The notes below the pieces were generated by a model. It saw nothing but the letters and a program-made list of their open reading frames with translations. It searched no databases and was not told the DNA's origin. Below, in pieces: positions 41,539 to 52,992 of a DNA stretch of 64,000 nt. Within the stretch, counting starts at the first letter, position 1, and each line of letters opens with the position of its first letter. Both the position numbers and the translations under genes were made by a program. Where the stretch lies: contig NZ_KB905155.1 of assembly GCF_000378605.1 (NCBI RefSeq), positions 1,178,001 to 1,242,000 on the forward strand, given 5' to 3'. This stretch comes from Thioalkalivibrio sp. ALJ21. GTDB lineage: Bacteria; Pseudomonadota; Gammaproteobacteria; Ectothiorhodospirales; Ectothiorhodospiraceae.

Positions 41539-41850
41539 TCAGCGAAAGTCGCCGTCCCGGATCCGGCCCTCGTCGTCCAGCTCGGCGAAGAAGCGCGAGT
41601 TGTCCTCGCGGTATTCGTGAGTCGCGATCTCGCCCGGCAGTACCAAGGTCACGTCCGGGTAGACGCGTTCGAACTCCTCGGGGCTTGGGCGGGTTTCCAG
41701 GAAGTGCAGAAACGGGTTCATCTGCTTGACCGTCCCCGGGCGCGGCTCAGGCCCGTCGGCACGCGTCTCGGTCTTGTGGACCGCGCAGCCGCTAGCCCCG
41801 AGCGCCAGCATCACTGCCACTACGGACATCCATCGAAGTATTCGTGCCAT
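41539..41850 (-). CDS. Small lipoprotein of unknown function
   Basis: A 103-aa protein with a lipoprotein signal (about 1-22, lipobox GASGC) and a short acidic mature part with PSPEEFERVYPDVTLVLPGEIATHEYREDNSRFFAELDDEGRIRDGDF. I see no known family. The predicted Cys22 would be lipidated. It directly precedes arfB without any gap. The region upstream is filled by a repeat-like stretch (41882-41990). Confidence 0.72.
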   Translation of the reverse strand: MARILRWMSVVAVMLALGASGCAVHKTETRADGPEPRPGTVKQMNPFLHFLETRPSPEEFERVYPDVTLVLPGEIATHEYREDNSRFFAELDDEGRIRDGDFR

Positions 41851-41881
41851 GCATCCCTCCGGCGTCGGTCGTATGCGCCTT

Positions 41882-41990
41882 TATTGCGAGGCGTCGCAGG
41901 CGCCGTGGCAATCATCGCAAGCTGGCATCAAGCCACAAACCACTGGTTTCGGATAGAGGTCGCCGCGTCGCTACGCTCCTCGCGATGACG
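41882..41990. repeat. Pair of inverted genome-repeat-like sequences
   Basis: TATTGCGAGGCGTCGCAGGCGCCGTGGCAATC (41883-41913 region) and GTCGCCGCGTCGCTACGCTCCTCGCGATGAC (41959-41989) face each other. Both resemble the common short interspersed repeat 'GTCATTGCGAGGAGCGAAGCGACG...GGCAATC' found in many proteobacterial genomes. The pair can fold into a cruciform. No gene is seen between the lipoprotein gene (41850) and prfC (42019). Confidence 0.45.
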
Positions 41991-42018
41991 GTGCCAACGC
42001 AGGGCTCCGGGGTCGCCC

Positions 42019-43611
<1,593 letters not shown>

Positions 43612-43692
43612 GGTCTTGGGTCGCCTGAGTGAAGCGCGGGAGTTTAACGCGAAAACGGGGCAGGCGTTGCGTTTCCCGGTGCCCGGAATGCA

Positions 43693-43722
43693 AACGGCCC
43701 CGGACTTTTGTCCGGGGCCGTT
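43693..43722 (-). terminator. Strong terminator of the Sel1-repeat gene
   Basis: AACGGCCCCGGAC (43693-43705) and GTCCGGGGCCGTT (43710-43722) form a perfect 13-bp stem with a TTTT loop. On the minus strand it is followed by TTTGCATT. It lies between the Sel1 gene stop and prfC. Confidence 0.85.
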
Positions 43723-43760
43723 GCTGCTACGCCCTGACCAATGGTACTGAAAAGCACCTA

Positions 43761-44564
43761 TCAGCGTGCAGAGGCTCGCTGGATCGCGGAGGACTGTTCG
43801 TCCAGCCGGTTCTGAGCCAGGTCCAGATCACGCTGGCTCATGCGCGTCTTCACGGTTTCCATGCGTTCACGGTCCTCGGCCAGGGAATACCAGACATAGG
43901 CCTCGACCAGGTCACGCTCGACGCCCTGTCCGTTCTGGTGCAGGCGCCCGAGACCGATCTGTGCATTGCGATCGCCTCGCTCCGCGGCCTTGGTGTACCA
44001 GCGGGCCGCCTCGGCCGGATCCCGGTTCGTGCCACGACCTGTTTCGTGCAGGAAACCGTAGTAATACTTGGCCGAAACCTGCCCCTGCTCGGCCGCCTTG
44101 CCCAGCCACTCCAGGGCCTCGCCATTCGACTGCTCGTTACGGGCATAGTGACTGCCCAGCCAGTACTGCGCATTGGCGTAGCCGAGTTCAGCCGAGCGGG
44201 TGTAGTGCTCGAGCGCCTTGTCTTCATCGGTGGCCGTGCCACGACCGGCGGCGAACATGAAACCAAGATAGTAGTGGGCGCCCGCATGGTCGTCATCCGC
44301 CGCACGCGCGAACCAGTGCAGCGCCGCATCGTAATCCACGTCGGTACCACGGCCGACATAGTTGGCCATGCCCACGTCGAACATGGCGCGGGTGTCACCG
44401 CGCTGGGCGTTGCCTTCACGAATCTCGTACCAGACCCCGAGCAGCTCCTGCTGCCGTTCGGCCTCGTCGTAACCGAAGTCCTGGGCCTGGGCCACACCGA
44501 CCCCGAAGGCCAGGGGCAGAGTCAGGGGAAGGGAGAAAAACAACGCACGCAGGGTTCGGGACAT
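43761..44564 (-). CDS. Exported Sel1-repeat protein
   Basis: A 267-aa periplasmic protein with a signal peptide (about 1-27, ending AQA-QD) and about five Sel1-like repeats (about 55-240). Repeats have the usual pattern A-x-H-W-F-x-R-A-A...G..Y-x-L-G-x(2)-Y-x-x-G-R-G, for example [30 protein letters not shown]. Sel1 proteins act as scaffolds or adaptors, often in envelope stress, but no partner is known here. A perfect terminator follows its stop. A near-palindrome CCGGCATCAATGCCGG (44587-44602) is upstream of the start. Confidence 0.92.
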   Translation of the reverse strand: MSRTLRALFFSLPLTLPLAFGVGVAQAQDFGYDEAERQQELLGVWYEIREGNAQRGDTRAMFDVGMANYVGRGTDVDYDAALHWFARAADDDHAGAHYYLGFMFAAGRGTATDEDKALEHYTRSAELGYANAQYWLGSHYARNEQSNGEALEWLGKAAEQGQVSAKYYYGFLHETGRGTNRDPAEAARWYTKAAERGDRNAQIGLGRLHQNGQGVERDLVEAYVWYSLAEDRERMETVKTRMSQRDLDLAQNRLDEQSSAIQRASAR

Positions 44565-44719
44565 GGGGCAGCCTCACAGGGAATTCCGGCATCAATGCCG
44601 GTTACGATCATAGACCGCCCCCCATCCGCGCGCAAAACTCGTCCGCGGGTACGAGAACCCCTGGCCGCAAAACGCTCTCCGAACGCCGAAGAACGTGGCA
44701 GACGTCACACTGTTTCGAG

Positions 44720-45199
44720 TCACGTCCCGGCCGGGGTGTCACATCGGCAACTCAGCACCCAGGCATCCTCGCGGCCGCTGTGCAAGGGGTAGTAGCGCGG
44801 CCGGGTCCCGATGTGCTCGAACCCCTCCGAGCGGTAGAGCTGCACCGCCGCGACATTGGAGGGACGAACCTCCAGAAACAGGGCCTCGGCCTTCTGTTCG
44901 CAGGCATAGTCGAGCAGGCGGCGCAGCATGAAGCGACCCAGCCCGTAACCCTGCCAGCGTCGATCGACGGTCAGGTTCAGCAGGTGCGCCTCGCCGGCCG
45001 CGACGGTCAGCACAGCGTGCCCCACCTGGCGCTCGTCCACCTCCAGCACCCAGCAGTCGTAGCCAACCCGGATGCAGTCCTCGAAGATGCGCGCGGTCCA
45101 CGGATAGTGGTAGGCCTCGCGCTCGATACCCATCACACGCTCGACATCCTCGGCCAGCATGCGGCGCATCCGGGGTTGTACTTGCGGCTCGGCACTCAT
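44720..45199 (-). CDS. rimI: Ribosomal protein S18-alanine N-acetyltransferase
   Basis: A 159-aa GNAT acetyltransferase. The acetyl-CoA-binding motif A reads LTVDRRWQGYGLGRFMLRRLL (about 76-96), and the RimI-typical substrate region MLAEDVERVMGIEREAYHYPWTARIFEDCIRVGYDCWV (about 14-51) and LEVRPSNVAAVQLYRSEGFEHIGTRPRYYP (about 108-140) are clear. RimI acetylates the N-terminus of ribosomal protein S18. It is 94 bp downstream of the UDG gene on the same strand. Confidence 0.92.
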   Translation of the reverse strand: MSAEPQVQPRMRRMLAEDVERVMGIEREAYHYPWTARIFEDCIRVGYDCWVLEVDERQVGHAVLTVAAGEAHLLNLTVDRRWQGYGLGRFMLRRLLDYACEQKAEALFLEVRPSNVAAVQLYRSEGFEHIGTRPRYYPLHSGREDAWVLSCRCDTPAGT

Positions 45200-45250
45200 G
45201 GCGTCGGGCTGGGTCTCCTGAGTTCATTACCTGGGCTGAACATATAGGCG

Positions 45251-45283
45251 TGTAGGCGCTCGCTGCGTTCCCTAACACCTACA
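45251..45283. repeat. Short imperfect hairpin between udg and rimI
   Basis: TGTAGG (45251-45256) and CCTACA (45278-45283) bound a GC-rich loop with a second nested complement. It looks like a small palindromic repeat in a 94-bp gap (45200-45293). The gap holds nothing else recognisable. Confidence 0.25.
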
Positions 45284-45293
45284 GTCTGCAGGG

Positions 45294-46088
45294 TTAGCCC
45301 CCGGGCGCACTCGTCAGGCAGGCCCGAGCGCGCTGCAGGTCCTGCCAGGCCTTGGCCTTGTCCTGCGGCTTCCGCAGAAGATAGGCCGGATGATAGGTCA
45401 CGACCAGCGGGACCTCACGATACCGATGCAGGCTGCCACGCATCCGGCCCAGCGGCTGGTCGGTCCCCAGCAGATGCTGGGCGGCGATACGCCCGAGCGC
45501 CACGATTACCTCCGGCTGCACCAGCTCGATCTGCCGGTCGAGGAAGCCGCGGCAGGCCCGGGACTCGTCTGGACTGGGGTCACGGTTGTTCGGCGGGCGA
45601 CACTTGAGGACATTCGCGATAAAGACATCCTGCCGGCGATCGAGCCCCAGTGCGGCGAGCATACTGTCCAGCAACTGGCCGGCACGCCCGACAAACGGCT
45701 CGCCCCGGCGGTCTTCCTCGGCCCCCGGGGCCTCGCCCACGAACAGCCACCGGGCGCGGCGATCGCCCACACCGAACACGGTCTGCGTACGCTGGGCCGC
45801 GAGTTCGGCGCAGGCCGTGCAGTCGCGCACGCGGGCTTCGAGCTCTGGCCAGTCCAATGCCGCGACCCCGCCTTCCACCGGCACGTCTGCGGGAGACACG
45901 AGCGGCCCGGATGTCTCGGAGGGTGCGCCGGGTGCCTGGGCCGACTCGACCTCGGGCATTAGCGGCGCAGCTGGAGGGTCGGCGGCCGGTACCGCGGCCG
46001 GCAGCCCCGGAAAGGCGCCGTCCCGGGCACGCCAGATGGGGATCCCCATGTCGGCCAGGATACGGCGTTTGCGCGCCGACAGCTCCAC
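45294..46088 (-). CDS. Family 4-like uracil-DNA glycosylase (iron-sulfur)
   Basis: A 264-aa protein with a low-complexity N-terminus (about 1-75, rich in Pro/Ala) and a UDG superfamily domain. Motif A is LFVGEAPGAEEDRRGEPFVGRAGQLLD (about 114-140), followed by FIANVLKCRPPNNRDPSPDE, and motif B near VVTYHPAYLLRKP (about 230). Cys residues of the [4Fe-4S] cluster are in RDCTACAEL, LKCRPP and ACRGFLDRQ. It removes uracil from DNA. It starts 4 bp after pssA, so it is in the psd-pssA operon. The extended N-terminus is unusual and of unknown use. Confidence 0.92.
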   Translation of the reverse strand: MELSARKRRILADMGIPIWRARDGAFPGLPAAVPAADPPAAPLMPEVESAQAPGAPSETSGPLVSPADVPVEGGVAALDWPELEARVRDCTACAELAAQRTQTVFGVGDRRARWLFVGEAPGAEEDRRGEPFVGRAGQLLDSMLAALGLDRRQDVFIANVLKCRPPNNRDPSPDESRACRGFLDRQIELVQPEVIVALGRIAAQHLLGTDQPLGRMRGSLHRYREVPLVVTYHPAYLLRKPQDKAKAWQDLQRARACLTSAPGG

Positions 46089-46091
46089 GCC

Positions 46092-46901
46092 TCAGTCCCC
46101 CGAAGGTGTACGACGCCGATGGCGGCGCCAGCGTTCCAGCGTCAGCAAGGGCCCGGAGAGGGCATAAACCACGAAACCCGCCCAAAGGACCTTGGGCGGA
46201 TCCAGCGCCAGCAGCATCAGTGCACCTACCACCCCGACAATCGCCAGGAAGGGCACCCGATGCTTGAAGTCCATGTCCTTGAAGCTGAAGTAGGTCAGAT
46301 TGCTGACCATGGCCGCACCCGCCAGAACCGTCACGATCAGAATCGCGACCACGTAGGGATCGGCCAGGTCCGCCGGAATGCCGAGATCCTCCAGCACCCA
46401 GACCATCCCCACCACCAGCGCGGCGGCGGCGGGGCTCGGCAGGCCCTGAAAGAATCGCTTGTCGACCACGGCCAGACGGCTGTTGAAGCGCGCCAGACGC
46501 AACGCCGCGGCCGTGGCAAAGAAGAAGGCCGCCACCCAGCCGAGATTGCCCAGGTCCTGCAGCTGCCACAGGTACACGACCAGGGCCGGGGCTACGCCGA
46601 AGGAGACCAGATCAGAAAGCGAGTCGTACTGCGCCCCGAACTCGCTTTGCGTGTCCGTCATGCGCGCCACGCGCCCATCCAGGGTATCCAGGACCATGGC
46701 CACGAACACTGCAATCGCGGCGGTCGTGAATTCGCCATTGATCGCGGAGACAATCGCGAAGAAGCCGGAGAAGAGCACCCCGGTCGTGAACAGGTTGGGC
46801 AGCAGAAAAATCCCGCGGCGACGCCGGGCACGCCCCTCGTGCCGATCGCCCGCCCCGTTCATCTCGTCGATGTTGCTTGATCCCTCGTCATCCGGCGTCA
46901 C
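46092..46901 (-). CDS. pssA: CDP-diacylglycerol-serine O-phosphatidyltransferase
   Basis: A 269-aa integral membrane enzyme that makes phosphatidylserine from CDP-diacylglycerol and serine. The CDP-alcohol phosphotransferase motif is DTLDGRVARMTDTQSEFGAQYDSLSD (about residues 72-97, with the conserved Asp and Gly positions). Six to seven helices follow. The N-terminal 30 residues are charged and polar. Its ATG overlaps the psd stop by 4 bp (46898-46901). Confidence 0.96.
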   Translation of the reverse strand: MTPDDEGSSNIDEMNGAGDRHEGRARRRRGIFLLPNLFTTGVLFSGFFAIVSAINGEFTTAAIAVFVAMVLDTLDGRVARMTDTQSEFGAQYDSLSDLVSFGVAPALVVYLWQLQDLGNLGWVAAFFFATAAALRLARFNSRLAVVDKRFFQGLPSPAAAALVVGMVWVLEDLGIPADLADPYVVAILIVTVLAGAAMVSNLTYFSFKDMDFKHRVPFLAIVGVVGALMLLALDPPKVLWAGFVVYALSGPLLTLERWRRHRRRTPSGD

Positions 46902-47566
46902 TCCAGCACCTCCACGGTCGCTTCCACGTCGCCACTGGCCTCCGGCAGACCCCCGATCACGGTGGAGCCCGCCAGCACCTTCTGGCCGACCTGGGCCATG
47001 ACCTGCGACCCGGCCGGTAGCCAGACCTCGAAGGTAGCACCGAATCCGGCAAAACCCATGCGCTTGCCGCGTCCGAGTCGATTGCCGGGCACCACATTCT
47101 GCAGACGGATCATGCGCGGCCAGTGATTGACCGACAGGGCGAGCGTCAGGCGCGTACCCTCGTCGGTTACCAGCGCAAATGCCAGGCGGTGGTCGAGCTG
47201 CCCGTCCGGCGGGCTATCCGTCTCCTTGCCCGGCCAGATCCGCTCCCCCACCTTCGATTCCTGCGGGGCATGGACGTTGTATTCCCCCAGCCGCCGCTGG
47301 CGAATGCGGATGCGCCGGGCGGGCTCGCCGGTAAACGGGTCGGTCGTCTCGTCGATCGCCTCCACCGTGCCATCGGCCGGAGCAATTACGCCCAGCGCGG
47401 GGGCCGCCGCCTTGCGCCGCAGATCGCGGAAAAGCCCCATCAGCGCCACGGTCAGCAGCACCATGAACAGGCCCAGCTCCGCCTCCCCGACCAGCAGCGA
47501 GATCACCGCCATCCAGGCGGAGATGATCACGAACACACGGCCTTCGGGGGCAAGCGGAAACAGCAT
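46898..47566 (-). CDS. psd: Phosphatidylserine decarboxylase proenzyme
   Basis: A 222-aa short-type PSD. Two N-terminal helices (about 8-45), then a beta-rich catalytic region with NVHAPQESKV (about 95), LALSVNHWPRMIRLQNVVPGNRLGRGKRMGFAGFG (about 140-175) and the self-cleavage site VLAGSTVIG, where the Ser yields the pyruvoyl group (about residue 201). It makes phosphatidylethanolamine. It is the first gene of the psd-pssA-udg run and starts 63 bp downstream of ilvC; a GC-rich hairpin lies between ilvC and psd. Confidence 0.92.
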   Translation of the reverse strand: MLFPLAPEGRVFVIISAWMAVISLLVGEAELGLFMVLLTVALMGLFRDLRRKAAAPALGVIAPADGTVEAIDETTDPFTGEPARRIRIRQRRLGEYNVHAPQESKVGERIWPGKETDSPPDGQLDHRLAFALVTDEGTRLTLALSVNHWPRMIRLQNVVPGNRLGRGKRMGFAGFGATFEVWLPAGSQVMAQVGQKVLAGSTVIGGLPEASGDVEATVEVLE

Positions 47567-47592
47567 GGGGTTCTCGGAGGGGACGCGGGTGC

Positions 47593-47620
47593 GCGACCCG
47601 GGGCCTGCGCCCCGGGTCGC
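47593..47620 (-). terminator. GC-rich hairpin downstream of ilvC
   Basis: GCGACCCGGGGC (47593-47604) and GCCCCGGGTCGC (47609-47620) form a 12-bp stem with a 4-base loop between ilvC and psd. There is no T-run on the minus strand, so termination would be partial or factor-dependent. Confidence 0.5.
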
Positions 47621-47629
47621 CCCAACGGA

Positions 47630-48694
<1,065 letters not shown>

Positions 48695-48696
48695 TT

Positions 48697-48721
48697 AAAA
48701 GCCCGTGCCCGGCCGGCACGG
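48697..48721 (-). terminator. Terminator-like hairpin between ilvN and ilvC
   Basis: CCGTGCC (48703-48709) and GGCACGG (48715-48721) form a 7-bp stem with a 5-base loop, and the minus-strand RNA continues with GC and TTTT (complement 48697-48700). Nearby, GGCCCC-GCCAG-GGGGCC (48669-48685) forms another hairpin before the ilvC start. They could separate or tune ilvC expression. Confidence 0.55.
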
Positions 48722-48737
48722 ACGAAAGCGAAGACGA

Positions 48738-49232
48738 TTACAGCTGCAGCGCGACGTCGCCGCGGGCGATGCCCATCACACCCGAACGCACGACCTCCAG
48801 CACCGGGAACGGCGAGACCGCCTCAAGGAAGGCATCCAGCTTGGAGCCCTCACCGGTGATCTCGATCACGTAGGTCTGCTGGGTCACATCGATGATGCGA
48901 CCGCGGAAGATATCAGTCAGGCGCTTGACCTCTTCCCGGTCGGCCGCCTCGCCAACGCGTACCTTGACCAGTGCCATCTCGCGCTCGATGTGCGGGTGAG
49001 CGGTCATGTCCAGCAGCTTGATCACGTCGACCAGCTTGTTCAGCTGCTTGGTGATCTGCTCGACGATCTCGTCGGAGCCACTGGTGACGATGGTCATGCG
49101 CGACAGCGACGGGTCGTCGGTCGGCGCGACAGTCAGCGATTCGATGTTGTAGCCACGGGCGGAGAACAGACCGGCCACCCTTGAGAGGGCACCGGATTCG
49201 TTTTCCAGCAGGACACTGATGATATGACGCAT
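48738..49232 (-). CDS. ilvN: Acetolactate synthase small (regulatory) subunit
   Basis: A 164-aa regulatory subunit with an N-terminal ACT domain (RHIISVLLENESGALSRVAGLFSARGYNIESLTVAPTDDPSLSRMTIV) and a C-terminal ALS_ss_C domain (about 85-160). The ACT domain gives valine feedback on the catalytic subunit. Length fits the IlvH/IlvN group. It starts 22 bp after ilvB. Confidence 0.97.
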   Translation of the reverse strand: MRHIISVLLENESGALSRVAGLFSARGYNIESLTVAPTDDPSLSRMTIVTSGSDEIVEQITKQLNKLVDVIKLLDMTAHPHIEREMALVKVRVGEAADREEVKRLTDIFRGRIIDVTQQTYVIEITGEGSKLDAFLEAVSPFPVLEVVRSGVMGIARGDVALQL

Positions 49233-49254
49233 ACGGCTCTTCCCTGTACCCGGT

Positions 49255-50973
49255 TCAGACCAGGATCATTTCGTTCTGGCCGGCGCCGGCCGGGATCATC
49301 GGATAGACGTTCTCGGACTGGTCGGTAAGGAAGTCCAGGAACACCAGGCGCTCCTTCTGCGCGAGGGCCTCCTTGATCGCGCCCTCGACGTCGCCCGGCT
49401 TGTCGATGCGCATGCCGACGTGGCCATACGCCTCGGCCAGCTTCACGAAGTCCGGCAGCGCGTCCATGTAGGACATCGCGTAGCGGCCCTGATAGAAGAA
49501 CTCCTGCCACTGCCGGACCATGCCCAGGTAGCGGTTGTTCAGGTTCAGGATCTTGATCGGGAGCTGGTACTGGTAGCAGGTCGACAGCTCCTGGATGCAC
49601 ATCTGGATGCTGGCCTCGCCGGTGATACAGCCGACCGTCGCGTCCGGGTGCGCGAACTGCACGCCCATCGCGAACGGCAGGCCCACGCCCATCGTCCCCA
49701 GGCCACCCGAGTTGATCCAGCGGTTGGGCTTGTCGAAGCCGTAGAACTGCGCGGCCCACATCTGGTGCTGGCCGACGTCCGAGGTCACGAAGGCATCGCC
49801 TTGCGTCAGCTCCCAGAACTTCTGCACCACGTACTGCGGCTTGATCAGTTCGGACTCGCGGTCGTATTTCAGGCAGTCCTGCGACTGCCACTCGCGGATC
49901 TGCTTCCACCAGGCGTCCAGCGCCTCCGGATCCGGCTTCGCGTTGGCGGCGTCCAGCGCCTTGATCAGCGCGCGCAGCACCGGCTCCACCTCGCCGACGA
50001 TGGGCACGTCGACCTTCACGTTCTTGGAGATCGAGGACGGGTCGACATCGACATGCACGATCTTCGCGTGCGGGCAGAACTTCTCGATGTTGCCGGTCAC
50101 GCGGTCGTCAAAGCGCGCGCCGATCGCAATCAGCACGTCGGCGTGGTGCATGGCCATGTTGGCTTCGTAGGTCCCGTGCATGCCGAGCATGCCGAGGAAC
50201 TGCTTGTCCGACGCCGGATAGCCGCCCAGCCCCATCAGGGTGTTGGTGATCGGGTAGCCCAGCTTGCGGGTGAACTCGGTCAGCGCCTCGGAACCCCTGC
50301 CCAGGATCACGCCCCCACCGGTGTAGATCATCGGCTGCTTCGCCGACAGGATCAGGTCCACCGCCTTGTCGATCTGGCCGGTATAGCCGCCAAAGGTCGG
50401 GTTGTACGAGCGCATGTGGATGGACTCGGGATATTCGAACTCGCAGCTCGCCGCGGTCACATCCTTCGGGATATCCACGACCACGGGGCCGGGGCGGCCG
50501 GTGGTCGCCACGTAGAAGGCCTTCTTGATCGTGGTCGCCAGATCCTTCACGTCCTTGACCAGGAAGTTGTGCTTCACGCAGGGGCGGGTAATCCCCACGG
50601 TATCCACTTCCTGGAAGGCGTCGTTGCCGATCAGGCTGGTCGGCACCTGGCCGGTGAACACCACCAGCGGCACCGAATCCATGTAGGCATCGGCGATCCC
50701 GGTAATCGCATTGGTCGCGCCGGGACCGGAGGTCACCAGCGCGACACCCGGCTTGTCAGAGGACTTGGCATAGCCCTCGGCCGCGTGCACCGCGCCCTGC
50801 TCGTGGCGTACCAGTACGTGCGAGACCTTGTCCTGGCGATACAGCGCATCATAGATGTGCAGTACCGCCCCGCCGGGATACCCGAATACGACATCGACAC
50901 CCTCGGCCTGCAGGCTGCGGCAGAAGATTTCGGCGCCGGTGATGGCGGTGGAGGAACTTGAGGTCTCGGACAT
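49255..50973 (-). CDS. ilvB: Acetolactate synthase large (catalytic) subunit
   Basis: A 572-aa thiamine-diphosphate enzyme that forms acetolactate or acetohydroxybutyrate from pyruvate. Signatures: FGYPGGAVLHIYDAL, VRHEQGAVHAAEGYA with the catalytic Glu (about 60), VTSGPGATNAITGIADAYMDSVPLV (about 82-106) and the ThDP-binding VGCITGEASIQMCIQELSTCYQYQLPIKILNLNNRYLGMVRQWQEFFY (about 440-490). It begins the ilvBNC operon. AAGGAAG lies 9 bases before the ATG. The 162-bp region upstream (50974-51135) holds no attenuator leader I can support. Confidence 0.98.
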   Translation of the reverse strand: MSETSSSSTAITGAEIFCRSLQAEGVDVVFGYPGGAVLHIYDALYRQDKVSHVLVRHEQGAVHAAEGYAKSSDKPGVALVTSGPGATNAITGIADAYMDSVPLVVFTGQVPTSLIGNDAFQEVDTVGITRPCVKHNFLVKDVKDLATTIKKAFYVATTGRPGPVVVDIPKDVTAASCEFEYPESIHMRSYNPTFGGYTGQIDKAVDLILSAKQPMIYTGGGVILGRGSEALTEFTRKLGYPITNTLMGLGGYPASDKQFLGMLGMHGTYEANMAMHHADVLIAIGARFDDRVTGNIEKFCPHAKIVHVDVDPSSISKNVKVDVPIVGEVEPVLRALIKALDAANAKPDPEALDAWWKQIREWQSQDCLKYDRESELIKPQYVVQKFWELTQGDAFVTSDVGQHQMWAAQFYGFDKPNRWINSGGLGTMGVGLPFAMGVQFAHPDATVGCITGEASIQMCIQELSTCYQYQLPIKILNLNNRYLGMVRQWQEFFYQGRYAMSYMDALPDFVKLAEAYGHVGMRIDKPGDVEGAIKEALAQKERLVFLDFLTDQSENVYPMIPAGAGQNEMILV

Positions 50974-51135
50974 GGTGGTCGACTTCCTTACCTAAGGGCT
51001 CGTGCGTGATCGTGGCGGGATGACCCAGCAGGAATCAAAATAGCCCAACATCCTAATATGAAATGACGATTTTTCCCAGCACCGGGGTGCGGAAAAGCCA
51101 CCCCGGGAGGCGACCCAGCGCCGTGCAGACAGCCT

Positions 51136-51345
51136 TCAGTCGTCCGACTTCTTCACGTCCGCCGCGGGCAGACCGGGATTGGTCGGGCGGCGGGCATCGT
51201 CGCTGGACATGTCCTGCGGCGCCATCTGCTGTTCCAGCCCTTGCGGCGGGTTCATCTCTTCTTCCTCGCCCCCGCAGCCGACCAGCACAAGCGTGGCGGC
51301 AACCGACAGAACGAAAAATCCAGTGATGCGGGCATGGCGGTACAT
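51136..51345 (-). CDS. Small lipoprotein of unknown function
   Basis: A 69-aa protein with a lipoprotein signal (about 1-23, lipobox LVLVGC) and a short polar mature part (EEEEMNPPQGLEQQM ... ADVKKSDD). No family is recognised. The ATG at 51345 has AGG 9 bases upstream; the ATG at 51354 is only one base from it. It is on the same strand between arcC and ilvB, but is probably independent. Confidence 0.6.
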   Translation of the reverse strand: MYRHARITGFFVLSVAATLVLVGCGGEEEEMNPPQGLEQQMAPQDMSSDDARRPTNPGLPAADVKKSDD

Positions 51346-51464
51346 AGTGTTCATCCTTGCGAGACAGGGGCGTGAACTGGCGAGCTTGCCGTGGCGCCAA
51401 TGGCTTGGCAACAATCCACCACGGCGAGACGCTGATTCCCGCGCGACGCGCGCCACCGCGCCTC

Positions 51465-52370
51465 CTACGACGCCCCCACCGGCAGGATCCGCGTCCCGGC
51501 CTGCCCCGCAATAATCGTGGTGGCGTCCTCGAGGGCCCCGATCCCGGCCCGGGCACCCTGATCGGCCACGCGCCGCGCGGCCTCCATTTTCGGGCCCATC
51601 GAACCGGCCGGGAACGACGCGGGTTCGACCGCGCTGACCAGCAGTGCCTTCAGACGCGTGGCATCGGGCTCGCCCCAGTTCCAGTAGACGCCGTCGACGT
51701 CCGTCAGCATCAACAGCCAGTCCGCGTCCAGTTCCACCGCCAGGCGTGCGGCGGTCAGGTCCTTGTCCACCACCGCCTCGATGCCGTACAGCCGGCCTTC
51801 GTCGTCACGCGCGACCGGCACACCGCCGCCCCCCGCGCAGATCGCAATGGACCCACCCTCGACCAGGGTCCGCACGGCCTCCACGCCCAGCACCTTCCGC
51901 GGCTCCGGCGAGGCGACCACTCGACGCCAGCCGTCACCGTCCGGGGCGACATCCCAGCCGCGTTCCTCGGCCAGGGCATGCGCTCGGGACTCATCCCAGA
52001 CCGGGCCGATGAACTTCTCGGGGCGGGCAAATGCCGGATCGCCCGGGTCGACCTCGGTCTGCGTCAGGAGGCTGGCGATCCGGTCATGGCCCAGGGCGTT
52101 GTGCAACTCCTGCGCGAGAATGTAGCCGATCATCCCGTGGCTCTCGGCGCCGACTACATCCAGCGGCCAGTGGATGGAATCGGCCTCCGCCTGACTGGCC
52201 AGCAGCCCCACCTGCGGGCCATTGCCGTGGGTCACGACGACCTCGTGCTCGTTTGCGACATCGGCAATGGCGCGCGCCGCGGCACGGGCGTTGCGCCGCT
52301 GGGCCTCGGCCGACGGCGTCTCGCCGCGTTGCAGCAGGGCGTTTCCGCCCAGCGCGATCACGATGCGCAT
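51465..52370 (-). CDS. arcC: Carbamate kinase
   Basis: A 301-aa amino-acid-kinase-fold enzyme that interconverts carbamoyl phosphate + ADP and carbamate + ATP. The N-terminal phosphate site ALGGNALLQRGETP, HGNGPQVGLLA (about 49-59) and ICAGGGGVPVARDDEG (about 181-196) and the K in VVDKDLTAA are the family marks. There is no arcA (arginine deiminase) or arcB next to it, so the carbamoyl-phosphate source in this organism is open; cyanate or ureido compounds are possible. It starts 28 bp after the dcd stop. Confidence 0.93.
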   Translation of the reverse strand: MRIVIALGGNALLQRGETPSAEAQRRNARAAARAIADVANEHEVVVTHGNGPQVGLLASQAEADSIHWPLDVVGAESHGMIGYILAQELHNALGHDRIASLLTQTEVDPGDPAFARPEKFIGPVWDESRAHALAEERGWDVAPDGDGWRRVVASPEPRKVLGVEAVRTLVEGGSIAICAGGGGVPVARDDEGRLYGIEAVVDKDLTAARLAVELDADWLLMLTDVDGVYWNWGEPDATRLKALLVSAVEPASFPAGSMGPKMEAARRVADQGARAGIGALEDATTIIAGQAGTRILPVGAS

Positions 52371-52398
52371 GGCGGCCTCCTTCGCGGGTCGGTGGGGG

Positions 52399-52965
52399 TC
52401 AGGTCCGGGGCAGGGTGACGCCGCGCTGGCCCTGGTACTTGCCGCCGCGGTCCTTGTAGGAGGTCTCGCAGACCTCGTCGGATTGCAGGAACAGCATCTG
52501 CGCCACGCCCTCGTTGGCGTAGATCTTGGCTGGCAGCGGCGTGGTGTTGGAGAACTCCAGCGTCACATGGCCTTCCCACTCGGGTTCCAGCGGGGTCACG
52601 TTCACGATGATGCCGCAGCGTGCGTAGGTTGACTTGCCGAGGCAGATGGTCAGCACGTCCCGCGGGATGCGGAAGTACTCGACCGTATGCGCCAGCGCAA
52701 ACGAGTTGGGCGGGATGATGCAGACGTCGGAGTGCACATCCACAAAGCTGCCCTCGTCGAAGCCCTTGGGGTCGACGATGCTCGAGTTGATATTGGTGAA
52801 GATCTTGAAATGGTCCGAGCAGCGCACGTCGTAGCCGTAGCTGGACGTGCCGTAGGAGACGATGCGCTGCTCGTCGCGGTAGCGGACCTGACCGGGTTCG
52901 AAGGGCTCGATCATGCCCTTCGTCTCGGCCATCTCCCGGATCCAGCGGTCCGACTTGATGCTCAT
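52399..52965 (-). CDS. dcd: dCTP deaminase
   Basis: A 188-aa trimeric enzyme of dUMP/dTTP synthesis. The beta-barrel family marks are [14 protein letters not shown] (about 38-51), [56 protein letters not shown] (about 97-150), with the catalytic Glu and Ser/Arg positions in those segments. Length is standard for proteobacteria. It is 27 bp downstream of the mrp gene on the same strand; mrp-dcd neighbours are common. Confidence 0.96.
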   Translation of the reverse strand: MSIKSDRWIREMAETKGMIEPFEPGQVRYRDEQRIVSYGTSSYGYDVRCSDHFKIFTNINSSIVDPKGFDEGSFVDVHSDVCIIPPNSFALAHTVEYFRIPRDVLTICLGKSTYARCGIIVNVTPLEPEWEGHVTLEFSNTTPLPAKIYANEGVAQMLFLQSDEVCETSYKDRGGKYQGQRGVTLPRT

Positions 52966-52992
52966 CTGCCCTGTCCCTGGTTGATCAACGGA

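Noticed and set aside
50992-51051. 19-codon open frame upstream of ilvB as a possible attenuation leader peptide
   Set aside because: The peptide MLGYFDSCWVIPPRSRTSP has no run of Ile, Val or Leu codons and no paired attenuator stems were seen.
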